The translations under genes and the position numbers were made by a program. The notes under the pieces were generated by a model that was not told the origin of the DNA, searched no databases, and saw only the letters and a list, made by a program, of their open reading frames with translations. A stretch of DNA of 35,941 bases from Firmicutes bacterium UBA4996 (GTDB lineage: Bacteria > Bacillota > Limnochordia > Darwinibacteriales > Darwinibacteriaceae): assembly GCA_002396805.1 (NCBI GenBank), contig DGYW01000019.1:11722-47662 (forward strand). Reading direction: 5' to 3'. The stretch's first letter is position 1. Every line of letters begins with the position of its first letter. This document shows, in pieces, positions 7,852 to 16,600 of this stretch.

Positions 7852-8739
7852 ATGGATCAGATTAGTCTCCGAGCCTACGCCAAGATTAACCTCACCTTAG
7901 ACGTTGTGGGGCGCAGAAAAGATGGCTATCATCTTCTGCAGAGTGTCATGCAATCCATTTCTCTCGCGGATTTCCTTACTCTCCGCCCGCAGTCAGAAGG
8001 GATTACCCTTGTGACTGATCACCCCACTGTGCCAACTGATGAAACCAACATTTGTTGGGGAGCGGTGACCGCTTTTCAACGCTATACAGGTGTCACCAGG
8101 GGTGTTAGAATAGAGCTTGTTAAGAATATTCCCCTCCAGGCTGGGTTAGGTGGTGGAAGCACAGATGCCGCCGCTGTGTTACATGGTTTGAATCAGCTCT
8201 TCGCTACGAATTTGAGCCTTCAGGAGTTACAGACCATTGGTCTTCAAATAGGTGCCGATGTACCCTTTTGCTTGCAGGGAGGCACCGCATTAGTACAAGG
8301 AATTGGCGAACAGATTACAACTCTCACGTCTTTTCCTACCGCTACCATCGTACTAGTTAAACCTAAGGAGGGAGTCTCTACTGCAGAGGTCTACAGAAGT
8401 CTTTCCCCTGCAGCACATGGTGGTAAATCCACCATGGAGCTGGTAGCAAAGCTAGCCACTCAAGCATCTGTAGAGCAATTGGGGTTAGGATTGTCAAATG
8501 CCTTAGAAGCGGTAACTATAGACTTAGTGCCAGAAATAGGGGTCTGGAAAGAGCGTCTGCTGACTGCAGGATCTTGTGGAACCCTCATGTCCGGCAGTGG
8601 AACCACGGTGTTTGGGCTCTTCACAAATTTTGAATTAGCCAAGCAGTTTTCAGTAGACTGGTCAGATCAAGCTAGAGTATTCGTGGTTCACCCAGTGCCG
8701 AGAGGTGTGGATCAGATGAACGGAGGAGACTTAACATGA
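7852..8739 (+). CDS. ispE: 4-diphosphocytidyl-2-C-methyl-D-erythritol kinase IspE
   Basis: IspE phosphorylates CDP-methylerythritol in the MEP isoprenoid pathway in the cytosol. The 295-residue product is a GHMP kinase. It has N-terminal AYAKINLTLDV with the conserved Lys11, the ATP-binding loop QAGLGGGSTDAAAVL (residues 96-110), the catalytic Asp in GADVPFCLQGG (Asp136), and the C-terminal GTLMSGSGTTVFGLF. GGGGGAG at 7841-7847 precedes ATG 7852. The stop overlaps the next start as ATGA, indicating translational coupling. ispE just upstream of purR is the normal Bacillota arrangement. Confidence 0.95.
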   Translation: MDQISLRAYAKINLTLDVVGRRKDGYHLLQSVMQSISLADFLTLRPQSEGITLVTDHPTVPTDETNICWGAVTAFQRYTGVTRGVRIELVKNIPLQAGLGGGSTDAAAVLHGLNQLFATNLSLQELQTIGLQIGADVPFCLQGGTALVQGIGEQITTLTSFPTATIVLVKPKEGVSTAEVYRSLSPAAHGGKSTMELVAKLATQASVEQLGLGLSNALEAVTIDLVPEIGVWKERLLTAGSCGTLMSGSGTTVFGLFTNFELAKQFSVDWSDQARVFVVHPVPRGVDQMNGGDLT

Positions 8740-9503
8740 AAGTGGATGCCGTAGTCTTGGCGGGAGCCCCCAATAACGGGCAATTAAAAGAAGTAAACGG
8801 GGAAAAATGGGAAGCAACCATCCCTATCCACGGTAAACCCATGGTCAATTATGTCATAGAATCATTGCAGAACTCGAAGACTGTAGAAAACCTCATTGTC
8901 GTGGCTCCTTTAGAGATTAAGGACTCCTTACCGCCCCACGTAACTGTGGTGCAGTCTGGAGACACCCTCACTGAGAATGTGTTCATAGCCCTGGAGGCTT
9001 TAGAAAAAAAGAACATGATGCTCCTAGTTACCTCCGACATTCCTTTTATCCATCCGGAAGCAATCGATGATTTCGTAGGCAGGTGTGCAGAACTGGATGG
9101 AGAAGTCTATTATCCCCTGATCTCCAAAGAAGCTAATCAACAGGTGTATCCTGAAACAGTGCGCACCTACTTTAGGCTAAAGGAAGGTACCTTTACCGGT
9201 GGCAATGCTCTCATGGCGAGTCCTGAGGCCATTGCTAATTCGCGCTGGATCATGGACGAGGTCATTTTTAAACGCAAGCAACCCTGGAAGATCTTTCGTC
9301 TTTTGGGTTTGAAGTTCATCATCAAGTTTTTGACTAAACAACTCACTCTCCAGGAGATTGAGAAACGAGCTAGTGGAATACTGGGTTATAAAGGGATTTT
9401 GATTATTTCTCCCTATCCTGAACTAGGTACTGATGTAGATAAGCCTAGTGACCTTGCCCTAGCTACCAGGTTGATTGGTTCTGTTCAAGGCAAGGAGGCA
9501 TAG
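8736..9503 (+). CDS. MobA/GT-A-like nucleotidyltransferase family protein
   Basis: The product has 255 residues. It opens with VDAVVLAGAPNNGQL, a loose form of the nucleotide-binding LAGG signature, then IPIHGKPMVNYVIESL, where GKPM replaces the usual LxGKPL motif. The DxD-like site is VTSDIPFIHP. These mark a GT-A-fold NTP transferase resembling MobA or GlmU N-terminal domains, but the canonical GxGxRM loop is altered (APNNGQ), so substrate is unclear. C-terminally, KQPWKIFRLLGLKFIIKFL is hydrophobic and basic and may touch the membrane. It overlaps ispE by 4 bases and ends next to purR, so it belongs to their operon. Its position in the ispE-purR interval suggests a co-inherited nucleotide or isoprenoid-linked job, which is inference. 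Confidence 0.8.
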   Translation: MKVDAVVLAGAPNNGQLKEVNGEKWEATIPIHGKPMVNYVIESLQNSKTVENLIVVAPLEIKDSLPPHVTVVQSGDTLTENVFIALEALEKKNMMLLVTSDIPFIHPEAIDDFVGRCAELDGEVYYPLISKEANQQVYPETVRTYFRLKEGTFTGGNALMASPEAIANSRWIMDEVIFKRKQPWKIFRLLGLKFIIKFLTKQLTLQEIEKRASGILGYKGILIISPYPELGTDVDKPSDLALATRLIGSVQGKEA

Positions 9504-9504
9504 C

Positions 9505-10317
9505 ATGCGTCGTGCACATAGAATCGCCGCCATTACCAAAACTCTAGTGGAACAACCCCATCACATTTTTGCTGTGGGGGATTTTGCTGATCTTTTTGGG
9601 GTGGCCAGATCTACCCTTTCGGAAGACCTAGCCATTATTCGTGCCACCTTTGAAAACTTAAACATGGGAAGGGTGGAGACCATTTCTGGGGCGGTAGGTG
9701 GTGTGCGCTATTTACCAGAATTAACCAAAGACCAGGTCCTCCAGCATGTTCAAGAGTTTTGCCAACGTCTCCAAGAACCACATAGAATTTTACCTGGAGG
9801 CTTTGTTTATACGGATGATTTAATCTCTTCACCCCTCTTGTTGCGCATAGTGGGTCAAATTTTCGCGACCCAATTTCAAGCAGAGAATCCAGAATATGTA
9901 GTGACTGTGGAAACAGCCGGTATTCCCGTTGCACTGCAAACAGCCCATGCTTTGAATGTACCCCTCGTAGTTGTTCGGCGTCAGAGCCGGCCAACTGAAG
10001 GACCAGTCTTAACCATGAACTTTTTATCTGGGCCAGCTCGCCAGATTGAGACTATGTCCCTATCGCGTCGAGCCTTGCCCCGCAATAGCCGGGTGCTACT
10101 TATTGATGACTTTATGAAGGCAGGAGGTACCTTGAGGGGTCTTGCTGATTTAATGGGTGAATTTGAGTGTCCTGTGGTGGGCAAGGGGGTTCTAATCGAA
10201 ACTGGCTGGCCTTCCGAAAAGCTAATCCACGATCATTTAGCACTCATCTATCTTCAGGAGGTAAATGTTGAAGAGCAGAAGGTGGTAGTGCAACCTGCAG
10301 ACTGGATCCTGCGCTAG
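9505..10317 (+). CDS. purR: Purine operon repressor PurR
   Basis: The product is 270 residues, matching Bacillus PurR (about 285). An N-terminal winged helix (HHIFAVGDFADLFGVARSTL, residues about 25-45) is joined to a phosphoribosyltransferase-fold domain. The PRPP loop is VLLIDDFMKAGGTLRGL. In Bacillus, PurR represses purine genes unless PRPP binds this site. ATG 9505 follows AAGGAGG (9492-9498) with 6-base spacing; the upstream extension is not needed. It lies directly after the nucleotidyltransferase gene and before glmU; prs, which makes the PRPP ligand, is two genes on. Confidence 0.93.
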   Translation: MRRAHRIAAITKTLVEQPHHIFAVGDFADLFGVARSTLSEDLAIIRATFENLNMGRVETISGAVGGVRYLPELTKDQVLQHVQEFCQRLQEPHRILPGGFVYTDDLISSPLLLRIVGQIFATQFQAENPEYVVTVETAGIPVALQTAHALNVPLVVVRRQSRPTEGPVLTMNFLSGPARQIETMSLSRRALPRNSRVLLIDDFMKAGGTLRGLADLMGEFECPVVGKGVLIETGWPSEKLIHDHLALIYLQEVNVEEQKVVVQPADWILR

Positions 10318-10341
10318 AATGAGTTGATGGAGGTATTGTCG

Positions 10342-11343
10342 ATGAAAGAAACTGCCGCAATTATCTTAGCAGCAGGACAAGGTTCGCGGATGCGCTCCGA
10401 ATTAGCAAAGGTACTACATCCTTTGGCGGGATTAGAAATGGTCAATCATGTGGTGCGTAGTGTTCGCTTAGCTCACTTTGATCGGGTCTTAGTGGTCATT
10501 GGCTATCAAGGAGATCGGGTCGGAGTTGTTTTATCAGAGGTTGAGCTAGTAGAGCAAACCCAGCAACTGGGGACCGGGCATGCAGTTAATCAATGTGCGG
10601 AGGCGTTAAAAGACTTCACTGGCTCTGTCTTAGTGACCTATGGTGATACACCCTTGTTTAGGGGTGAGACTTTTGAGAAGCTCTTGGCCTATCATGAAGA
10701 ACAAGGAGCTGCGGCCACCATCTTAACTGCCATTTTCGAGGATCCAAGTGGCTACGGTCGTATTCTTCGGGATGGACAAGACCATGTTTTAGGTGTGGTG
10801 GAGCACAAGGATGCCAGTCCCACAGAGCTGCAAATTCAAGAGATTAATACTGGAACCTACTGTTTTGATAGTGAGTTACTTTTTCAATATTTGAGCCAAA
10901 TCACTCCAGACAACGCCCAAGCGGAGTACTATCTTCCTGATGTTTTGCCATTGATGATTGCTCGAGGACACAAGGTAGCAGGTTATATCCTTGAGGATCC
11001 CCAGGAAAGTATGGGTATCAACGATCGGGTTCAACTAGCTCAAGCGGAAGGTATTTTGCGCGATCGGCTCTGTGAGTATTGGATGAATCAAGGGGTAACC
11101 ATTATCGACCCCAGTTCCACTTGGATTGAAGTGGATTGTCAAATTGGACAAGATACCATTATTTATCCACAAACCTTGATTCAAAAGGGTACCGCCATCG
11201 GTTCGAATTGTGTAATTGGTCCTAATTGTCGGTTATCTGGGGCCCGGATTGGGTCTGATGTAACCATGGAAAGTACTGTAATTTTAAATGATGTAGTTGA
11301 GGCAGGGAGCCGAGTGGTTCCATTTACGTTTTTGACCAAGTGA
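10342..11343 (+). CDS. glmU: GlmU-type UDP-GlcNAc pyrophosphorylase, C-terminally truncated
   Basis: The product has 333 residues against about 450-460 for bifunctional GlmU. The uridylyltransferase half is intact: IILAAGQGSRMRSELAKVLH (residues about 7-26), QLGTGHAVNQ, VTYGDTPLF with the metal Asp, and EINTGTYCF. The left-handed beta-helix begins after about residue 245 (SSTWIEVDCQIGQDTIIYPQ; hexads IGSNCVIGPNCRLSGARIG) but stops at VVPFTFLTK. The rest of the helix, with the acetyltransferase catalytic His and CoA site, is missing. The next gene starts 16 bases later, so this is not a frameshift with the other half nearby. It should make UDP-GlcNAc from GlcNAc-1-P; glucosamine-1-P acetylation must come from elsewhere. 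Start ATG 10342 follows TGGAGGT (10328-10334). Confidence 0.9.
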   Translation: MKETAAIILAAGQGSRMRSELAKVLHPLAGLEMVNHVVRSVRLAHFDRVLVVIGYQGDRVGVVLSEVELVEQTQQLGTGHAVNQCAEALKDFTGSVLVTYGDTPLFRGETFEKLLAYHEEQGAAATILTAIFEDPSGYGRILRDGQDHVLGVVEHKDASPTELQIQEINTGTYCFDSELLFQYLSQITPDNAQAEYYLPDVLPLMIARGHKVAGYILEDPQESMGINDRVQLAQAEGILRDRLCEYWMNQGVTIIDPSSTWIEVDCQIGQDTIIYPQTLIQKGTAIGSNCVIGPNCRLSGARIGSDVTMESTVILNDVVEAGSRVVPFTFLTK

Positions 11344-11359
11344 AAATGGGAGGAAAATT

Positions 11360-12313
11360 GTGATCATGGATCAAGGTAGTAAGAAGCTCAAGGTATTTAC
11401 TGGTAATGCCAATCCTGAATTGGCTCTAGAAATTTGTAAGTGCTTAGGGTTAGAGCTCGGTCAGGCAGAAATGACGCGCTTTAAAGATGGTGAAATACGG
11501 GCAAGGATTGGAGAAACAGTGCGTGGTGCTGATGTCTTTATTATCCAGCCACTGAATAACCCTTCAGCGGAACATCTTATGGAATTATTGATTATGATTG
11601 ACGCCATGCAAAGGGCCTCAGCTAAGGAAGTCTGTACCGTAATTCCTTATTATGCTTACGCCCGCCAGGATCGCAAGACGCAACCGCGGGATCCCATTAC
11701 AGCAAAACTACTAGCTAATTTGATTACGGCAGCTGGCGCAGATCGGGTGGTCACTTTAGACCTCCATGCTGGTCAAATTCAAGGATTTTTTGATATTCCG
11801 GTGGATAATCTCAAGGGCATGCCTATCATCGCTGAATACTTGTTACAAAAGAACCTAGAAGATCTGATTGTCATTTCCCCTGACGTAGGTGGAGTAGTCC
11901 GTTCTCGTGAATTGGCGGACCGTCTCAATTGCCAAATTGCTATTGTGGACAAACGCAGACCTAAACCTAATGTGGCTGAAGTAATGAATATTATCGGAGA
12001 AGTCGAAGGAAAAACTGCTGTGATCATCGATGACATGATCGATACCGGTGGTACAATTGTGAACGCAGCCAAGGCTCTGATTGAGAAGGGAGCAAAAGAA
12101 GTATACGCCTGTTGTTCTCATGCGGTCTTTTCTGATCCGGCCGCGGAGATCTTGCAAGCCAGCCCCCTCAAAGAAGTGATTATCACCGATAGTATCCACT
12201 TACCAGTGGAAAAGCAGATTCCTAAACTCACGCAACTATCTGTGGCGCCCCTCTTTGCCGAGGCCATCCGCAGGATCTTTGAAGAAAAGCCGGTAAGCAA
12301 GCTATTTGACTAA
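11360..12313 (+). CDS. prs: Ribose-phosphate pyrophosphokinase (PRPP synthetase)
   Basis: Prs makes PRPP from ribose-5-phosphate and ATP for purine, pyrimidine, NAD, His and Trp synthesis. The 317-residue protein has the usual class I length. Key elements are RFKDGEIRARI, the catalytic-loop region IPYYAYARQDRKTQPRDPIT, DLHAGQIQGFFDIPVDNL, and the PRPP-binding loop VIIDDMIDTGGTI. GGGAGG (11348-11353) lies 6 bases before GTG 11360, preferred over ATG 11366. The glmU-prs-ctc order is the common one in Bacillota. Confidence 0.96.
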   Translation: MIMDQGSKKLKVFTGNANPELALEICKCLGLELGQAEMTRFKDGEIRARIGETVRGADVFIIQPLNNPSAEHLMELLIMIDAMQRASAKEVCTVIPYYAYARQDRKTQPRDPITAKLLANLITAAGADRVVTLDLHAGQIQGFFDIPVDNLKGMPIIAEYLLQKNLEDLIVISPDVGGVVRSRELADRLNCQIAIVDKRRPKPNVAEVMNIIGEVEGKTAVIIDDMIDTGGTIVNAAKALIEKGAKEVYACCSHAVFSDPAAEILQASPLKEVIITDSIHLPVEKQIPKLTQLSVAPLFAEAIRRIFEEKPVSKLFD

Positions 12314-12365
12314 AGGGACCAAGAGTGATATCATTAGACGGAATGTAAAGGAGGCGGTAATAGGT

Positions 12366-13007
12366 ATGGCAAATTACCAGCTAATCGTGGAAAGCAGAAC
12401 CGAAACCGGTAAATCTTATGCACGTAAACTCCGGGCTGAAGAGAAGATTCCTGCTGTGGTTTATGGAAGTGGAAACCCAGCCATTACCATAGAGGTGCCC
12501 ATTCGTGAAGCAGAAAGAGCTTTGGCATCCCATGGGAGTTTGATCAATCTTGCTTTGGGTGGAGATTCCAAAACGGTAATCGTGAAGGATATCCATCGTG
12601 ATCCGGTCCGAGGGAGTTTACTTCACTTAGACTTCCACGAAATTGACATGAGCAAAAAGCTCGAAATTACAGTACCCATTAGAGTTTTTGGGGAAGAAGC
12701 TCGTCCAAACGATGGTGGCGTAGTAACCACCCTGCTTTGGGAAGTTACAGTATCTTGTCTACCGACGGATATTCCAGAGACAATTGATGTGGACGTATCC
12801 GCGCTAGAGTTAGATCAAGTGATCAGTGTTGCCGAATTACAGTTGCCAGCAGGTGTCGAGATCATCGATGACGCGGATGAGGCAGTTGTGAAGGTTGACA
12901 TCCCCTCCCTCGCCATTGAGGAAGAGGACGATGCAGATGCAGATGTGGATGAAGCTGCTGCTGAAGCCACAGAAGAAGCTGAAGAAGACGATTCTGCAGA
13001 CGAATAA
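12366..13007 (+). CDS. rplY: 50S ribosomal protein L25, TL5/CTC type
   Basis: The product has 213 residues, the long form with a 5S-rRNA-binding L25 domain (residues about 5-90; RKLRAEEKIPAVVYGSG and HRDPVRGSLLHLDFHEI) and a C-terminal TL5/CTC beta domain (VPIRVFGEEARPNDGGVV). The last 30 residues are almost purely Asp, Glu and Ala (starting EEEDDADADVDEAAAE), a flexible acidic tail. In Bacillus ctc is also a general-stress gene. ATG 12366 is chosen: it begins MANYQLIVESR as in homologues, with AAAGGAGG at 12347-12354 (11-base spacing). The longer frame from 12306 would include the site itself. Confidence 0.94.
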   Translation: MANYQLIVESRTETGKSYARKLRAEEKIPAVVYGSGNPAITIEVPIREAERALASHGSLINLALGGDSKTVIVKDIHRDPVRGSLLHLDFHEIDMSKKLEITVPIRVFGEEARPNDGGVVTTLLWEVTVSCLPTDIPETIDVDVSALELDQVISVAELQLPAGVEIIDDADEAVVKVDIPSLAIEEEDDADADVDEAAAEATEEAEEDDSADE

Positions 13008-13024
13008 GTACGTAGACATTAGTG

Positions 13025-13060
13025 CGCACAGTGCGGTTGATTGTACTGTGCGTTCTTTTC
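13025..13060 (+). terminator. Probable terminator between rplY and pth
   Basis: CGCACAGT (13025-13032) pairs with ACTGTGCG (13045-13052) around a 12-base loop and is followed by TTCTTTTC. It may act as a partial terminator because pth follows closely. Confidence 0.65.
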
Positions 13061-13085
13061 TGATCTTTTTTTAGGGGGAGAATCT

Positions 13086-13664
13086 GTGAAAGTAATAGTA
13101 GGTTTGGGCAATCCCGGGCTTCGCTATGCCCGGACCCGCCATAATCTTGGTTTTTGGGTTATTGATGAGCTTAGCAATAGGTGGCAGATACCCCTGACTA
13201 AGCATAAATTTCAAGCAAAATATGGTGAAGGCCTAGTTCAAAATGACAAGGTCGTGCTCGTGAAACCCCAGACCTTCATGAATAGAAGTGGGGAGTCCGT
13301 TGGCGGCTTAGTAGACTTTTATCAACTGCAACTGACAGATCTTTTGGTAATTTACGACGACCTAGCTTTACAGCCAGGCATTCTTAGGATTAAGGGTGCC
13401 GGAAGTGCCGGAGGTCATAATGGGGTGAACAATATCATCAACCATCTCAAGACTACAGAATTCCCCCGTTTGCGCCTAGGCATTGGTGGACCACCTCCTT
13501 TTCTTTCCAGTGCAGACTATGTATTGCAGGGAATCGAAGAAGGGGAGCTAAAGATACTAGAGGATGCTTGTAAGCAGGGGGCAGATGCAGTGGAAATGTG
13601 GTTAAAGTCAGGCTTACTCCCTGTAATGAATCACTATAATCGGAAGCAAACTAATGGGACCTGA
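13086..13664 (+). CDS. pth: Peptidyl-tRNA hydrolase
   Basis: Pth releases peptides from prematurely dissociated peptidyl-tRNA. The product has 192 residues, standard length. It starts VKVIVGLGNPGLRYARTRHN, which holds the conserved Asn and catalytic His. KPQTFMNRSGESV, IYDDLALQPG with the catalytic-assist Asp, and GAGSAGGHNGVNNI also match the family. AGGGGGAG at 13073-13080 precedes GTG 13086 by 5 bases. pth immediately upstream of mfd is conserved across Bacillota. Confidence 0.95.
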   Translation: MKVIVGLGNPGLRYARTRHNLGFWVIDELSNRWQIPLTKHKFQAKYGEGLVQNDKVVLVKPQTFMNRSGESVGGLVDFYQLQLTDLLVIYDDLALQPGILRIKGAGSAGGHNGVNNIINHLKTTEFPRLRLGIGGPPPFLSSADYVLQGIEEGELKILEDACKQGADAVEMWLKSGLLPVMNHYNRKQTNGT

Positions 13665-13688
13665 TCTGAGGGGAAAGGGGAAGTAAAT

Positions 13689-16600
13689 TTGTCTCTTCAA
13701 AGTCTAGTGGACCTACTGAGCCATAGCAAGGAGCTCACCACAATTAACCAGAAAATCCAAGCACGAAGAGGACAAGGCCAGATTATTACCGGTTTATCTG
13801 GAGGGCAACGTGCCATTTTTCTCAGCAACATTTACCGACCGGACGGGGTCATGCTAGTAGTAACGTCCGATTTGGCCCAAGGGGAAAAGTTGGCCCAGGA
13901 TCTGCGGGCCCTAATTCCAACTAGCAGACCACTAATTTGGGAAGGTAATGAGTTGATGCCTTACGAAGAGGCCTTACCGGCCTTGGATTTACGCACCGCC
14001 AGGCTTAATGTGCTCCAAGGTGGTAGTAAGGCTGGCACAGTAATTTTTGCCCCCGTTACTAGTTTGCTGGAAGGCCTCATCTCTCCCGTCTGCCTGGCGA
14101 ATTCGCAATTTTCGATTAACTTAGATTCCTACTTTGATTTAGATGAGCTGGCTAGCAAATTAGTGTCCCTAGGGTACGAACGGGTGGCGTTAGTCGAATC
14201 TTGGGGTCAGTTTAGCATCCGAGGAGGTATTGTGGATATTGCCCCTGTGGGAGGCGAGTATCCGATTCGGCTTGAGCTATTTGGTGATGAAGTTGATTCT
14301 TTACGTGTATTTGAGTTCGAAACTCAAAAATCCTTAGAAAACATCAAAGAAGTAACCATCGGACCTGCTCGGGAGACCCTGTATGATTTTTCAAACTTGG
14401 ATCAGATTAAGCAGGAAATTTGGCTAGCAGCCCAAGGTCAGAGCGAACGCTTACATCGCCTAGGACTAGCCCAGGAGGCTGATGATCTGTTGGCCCAGGT
14501 GGCTAGGCATCTAGAACAGTTCGAGGAGCAAGGGTATTTTCCAGGGATAGACCAATATAAGCCTTTCTTTAGCTCCAAAGCCACCCTACTAGACTACTTA
14601 CCTAGTGACACTCTAATTGTCCTAGATGAACCAACACGGCTTAAGGAAGCTGCTGTCCATGCTTCTACTGAGATCGGAGAAAACATTAGCGTCCTTTTGG
14701 CGCGGGGGAGGGTGTTAGGCAATTTTGCCCAGCTGTATTGGGATTGGAATGACTTGTGGGCTAAGTTCCAAGAACGCTCGCCAGTTTATCTTGCGGTTCT
14801 AGGTAAGAGAGTTCCTGGTATGGAAGAAGCTGGTACTAGTTCTTTGAGTTTGCGCATGCCAGAGCATTTTGGTGGTAGTCTCGAGCGCATGCTGCGCCGG
14901 GCAAAACAATGGCGCAAAGAACATTATCGCATTCTGATTCTTACTTCCACGCCCGAACGGGGGCAACGAGTTGCAGAGTTGCTACGGGCCGAAGAGATTC
15001 CTGCCATCTTTGTGGAGCAACTAGAACGGGAGCTCCAAATTGGTAATTGTGTGGTCACTACTGGAAGTCTGGAGACTGGTTTTGAGTTTCCTGCTTTTAA
15101 ATTGGTGGTCCTTACCGAGTTAGAGCTTTATGGGCGACCGCGGGCTAAGACACGGGTTGCTAAAGTTGAAGAAGGTTTACGAATTGCCCCCCACGAGTTG
15201 AGGGTGGGTGATTATGTGGTCCATATCAATCATGGTATTGGCCAATACTTAGGGATCGAAGCTTTGCAGGTGGATAATCGCTCGAAGGACTACTTGTATA
15301 TTCGCTATGCTGGCCAAGACCGTCTTTATGTGCCTACTGATCAAATCAACCTTCTCCAACGGTATGTTGGTTTAGAGGAAGCTCCTCCCCGCCTTTCGAA
15401 GCTTGGTGGTAACGAATGGGCCAGAGTGAAAAAGCGCGCTAAAGAATCTGTGCAAGAGATGGCGGAAGGCTTGATCAAGCTGTACGCAGAACGGGAAGCT
15501 CTTCCTGGCTTTGCTTTTCCAGAAGATACGCCTTGGCAAAGGGATTTTGAAAACTCTTTTCCCTATCAAGAGACGCCAGATCAACTGCAGGCCATTGAGG
15601 CTGTAAAAAGGGATATGGAAAAAGCCCAACCAATGGATCGCCTGCTCTGTGGGGATGTGGGTTATGGGAAGACTGAGGTGGCTATTCGGGCAGCTTTTAA
15701 GGCGGTCTCCAGTAGCAAGCAGGTGGCTGTGTTGGTGCCGACCACAATCTTAGCCCAACAACATCATCGTACTTTTGTAGAGCGCTTTGAAGGCTTTCCC
15801 ATTAATATCGCGGTGATTAGCCGCTTTCAATCCCCTGCGGAAGTAAACCGTACTTTAGATAAGGTGCGCATCGGTTCGGTGGACGTGATTATTGGAACCC
15901 ATCGTCTTTTGTCTAAGGATGTGGTCTTTAAGGATTTAGGTCTCGTTATAGTAGATGAAGAACAACGCTTTGGAGTGGCTCAAAAAGAACGCCTGAAAGA
16001 GATCAGTAAAACAGTCGATGTCCTCACCCTATCCGCGACTCCAATTCCGAGAACTTTGCACATGGCCATGGTAGGGGTCAGGGACATGAGCGTGATCGAG
16101 ACGCCCCCTGAGGATCGCTATCCGATCCGGACCTATGTGGTAGAGTATGATGAACAGATTATCCGCCAAGCTATCATGCGCGAATTGGCTAGACAAGGGC
16201 AAGTCTATTTTGTGCATAATCGGGTTCAGTCCATTGATTTTATTTATGGTGAATTGCAGAAGCTAGTACCTGAGGCGCGCATCGCCATTGCCCATGGACA
16301 AATGGACGAGACAGTTTTGGAGCGGGTGATGCTCGACTTTTATAATGGCGAATTTGACATCTTGCTCTGCACCACAATCATTGAGACTGGGATGGATATT
16401 GGTAATGTAAACACCCTGATTGTAGACCATGCGGATTATTTGGGTTTGGCCCAGCTCTATCAGCTCCGAGGGCGGGTCGGACGGACTAATCGTGTAGCGT
16501 ACGCTTATTTCACCCATCGCAAAGACAGGGTTTTGGCTGAAGATGCTGAAAAACGCCTCTCGGCCATTAAGGAGTTTACCGAATTAGGTTCGGGAATTCG

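Noticed and set aside
9635..9994. 119-codon minus-strand frame inside purR
   Set aside because: Antisense to a gene with clear PurR motifs; no family resemblance.
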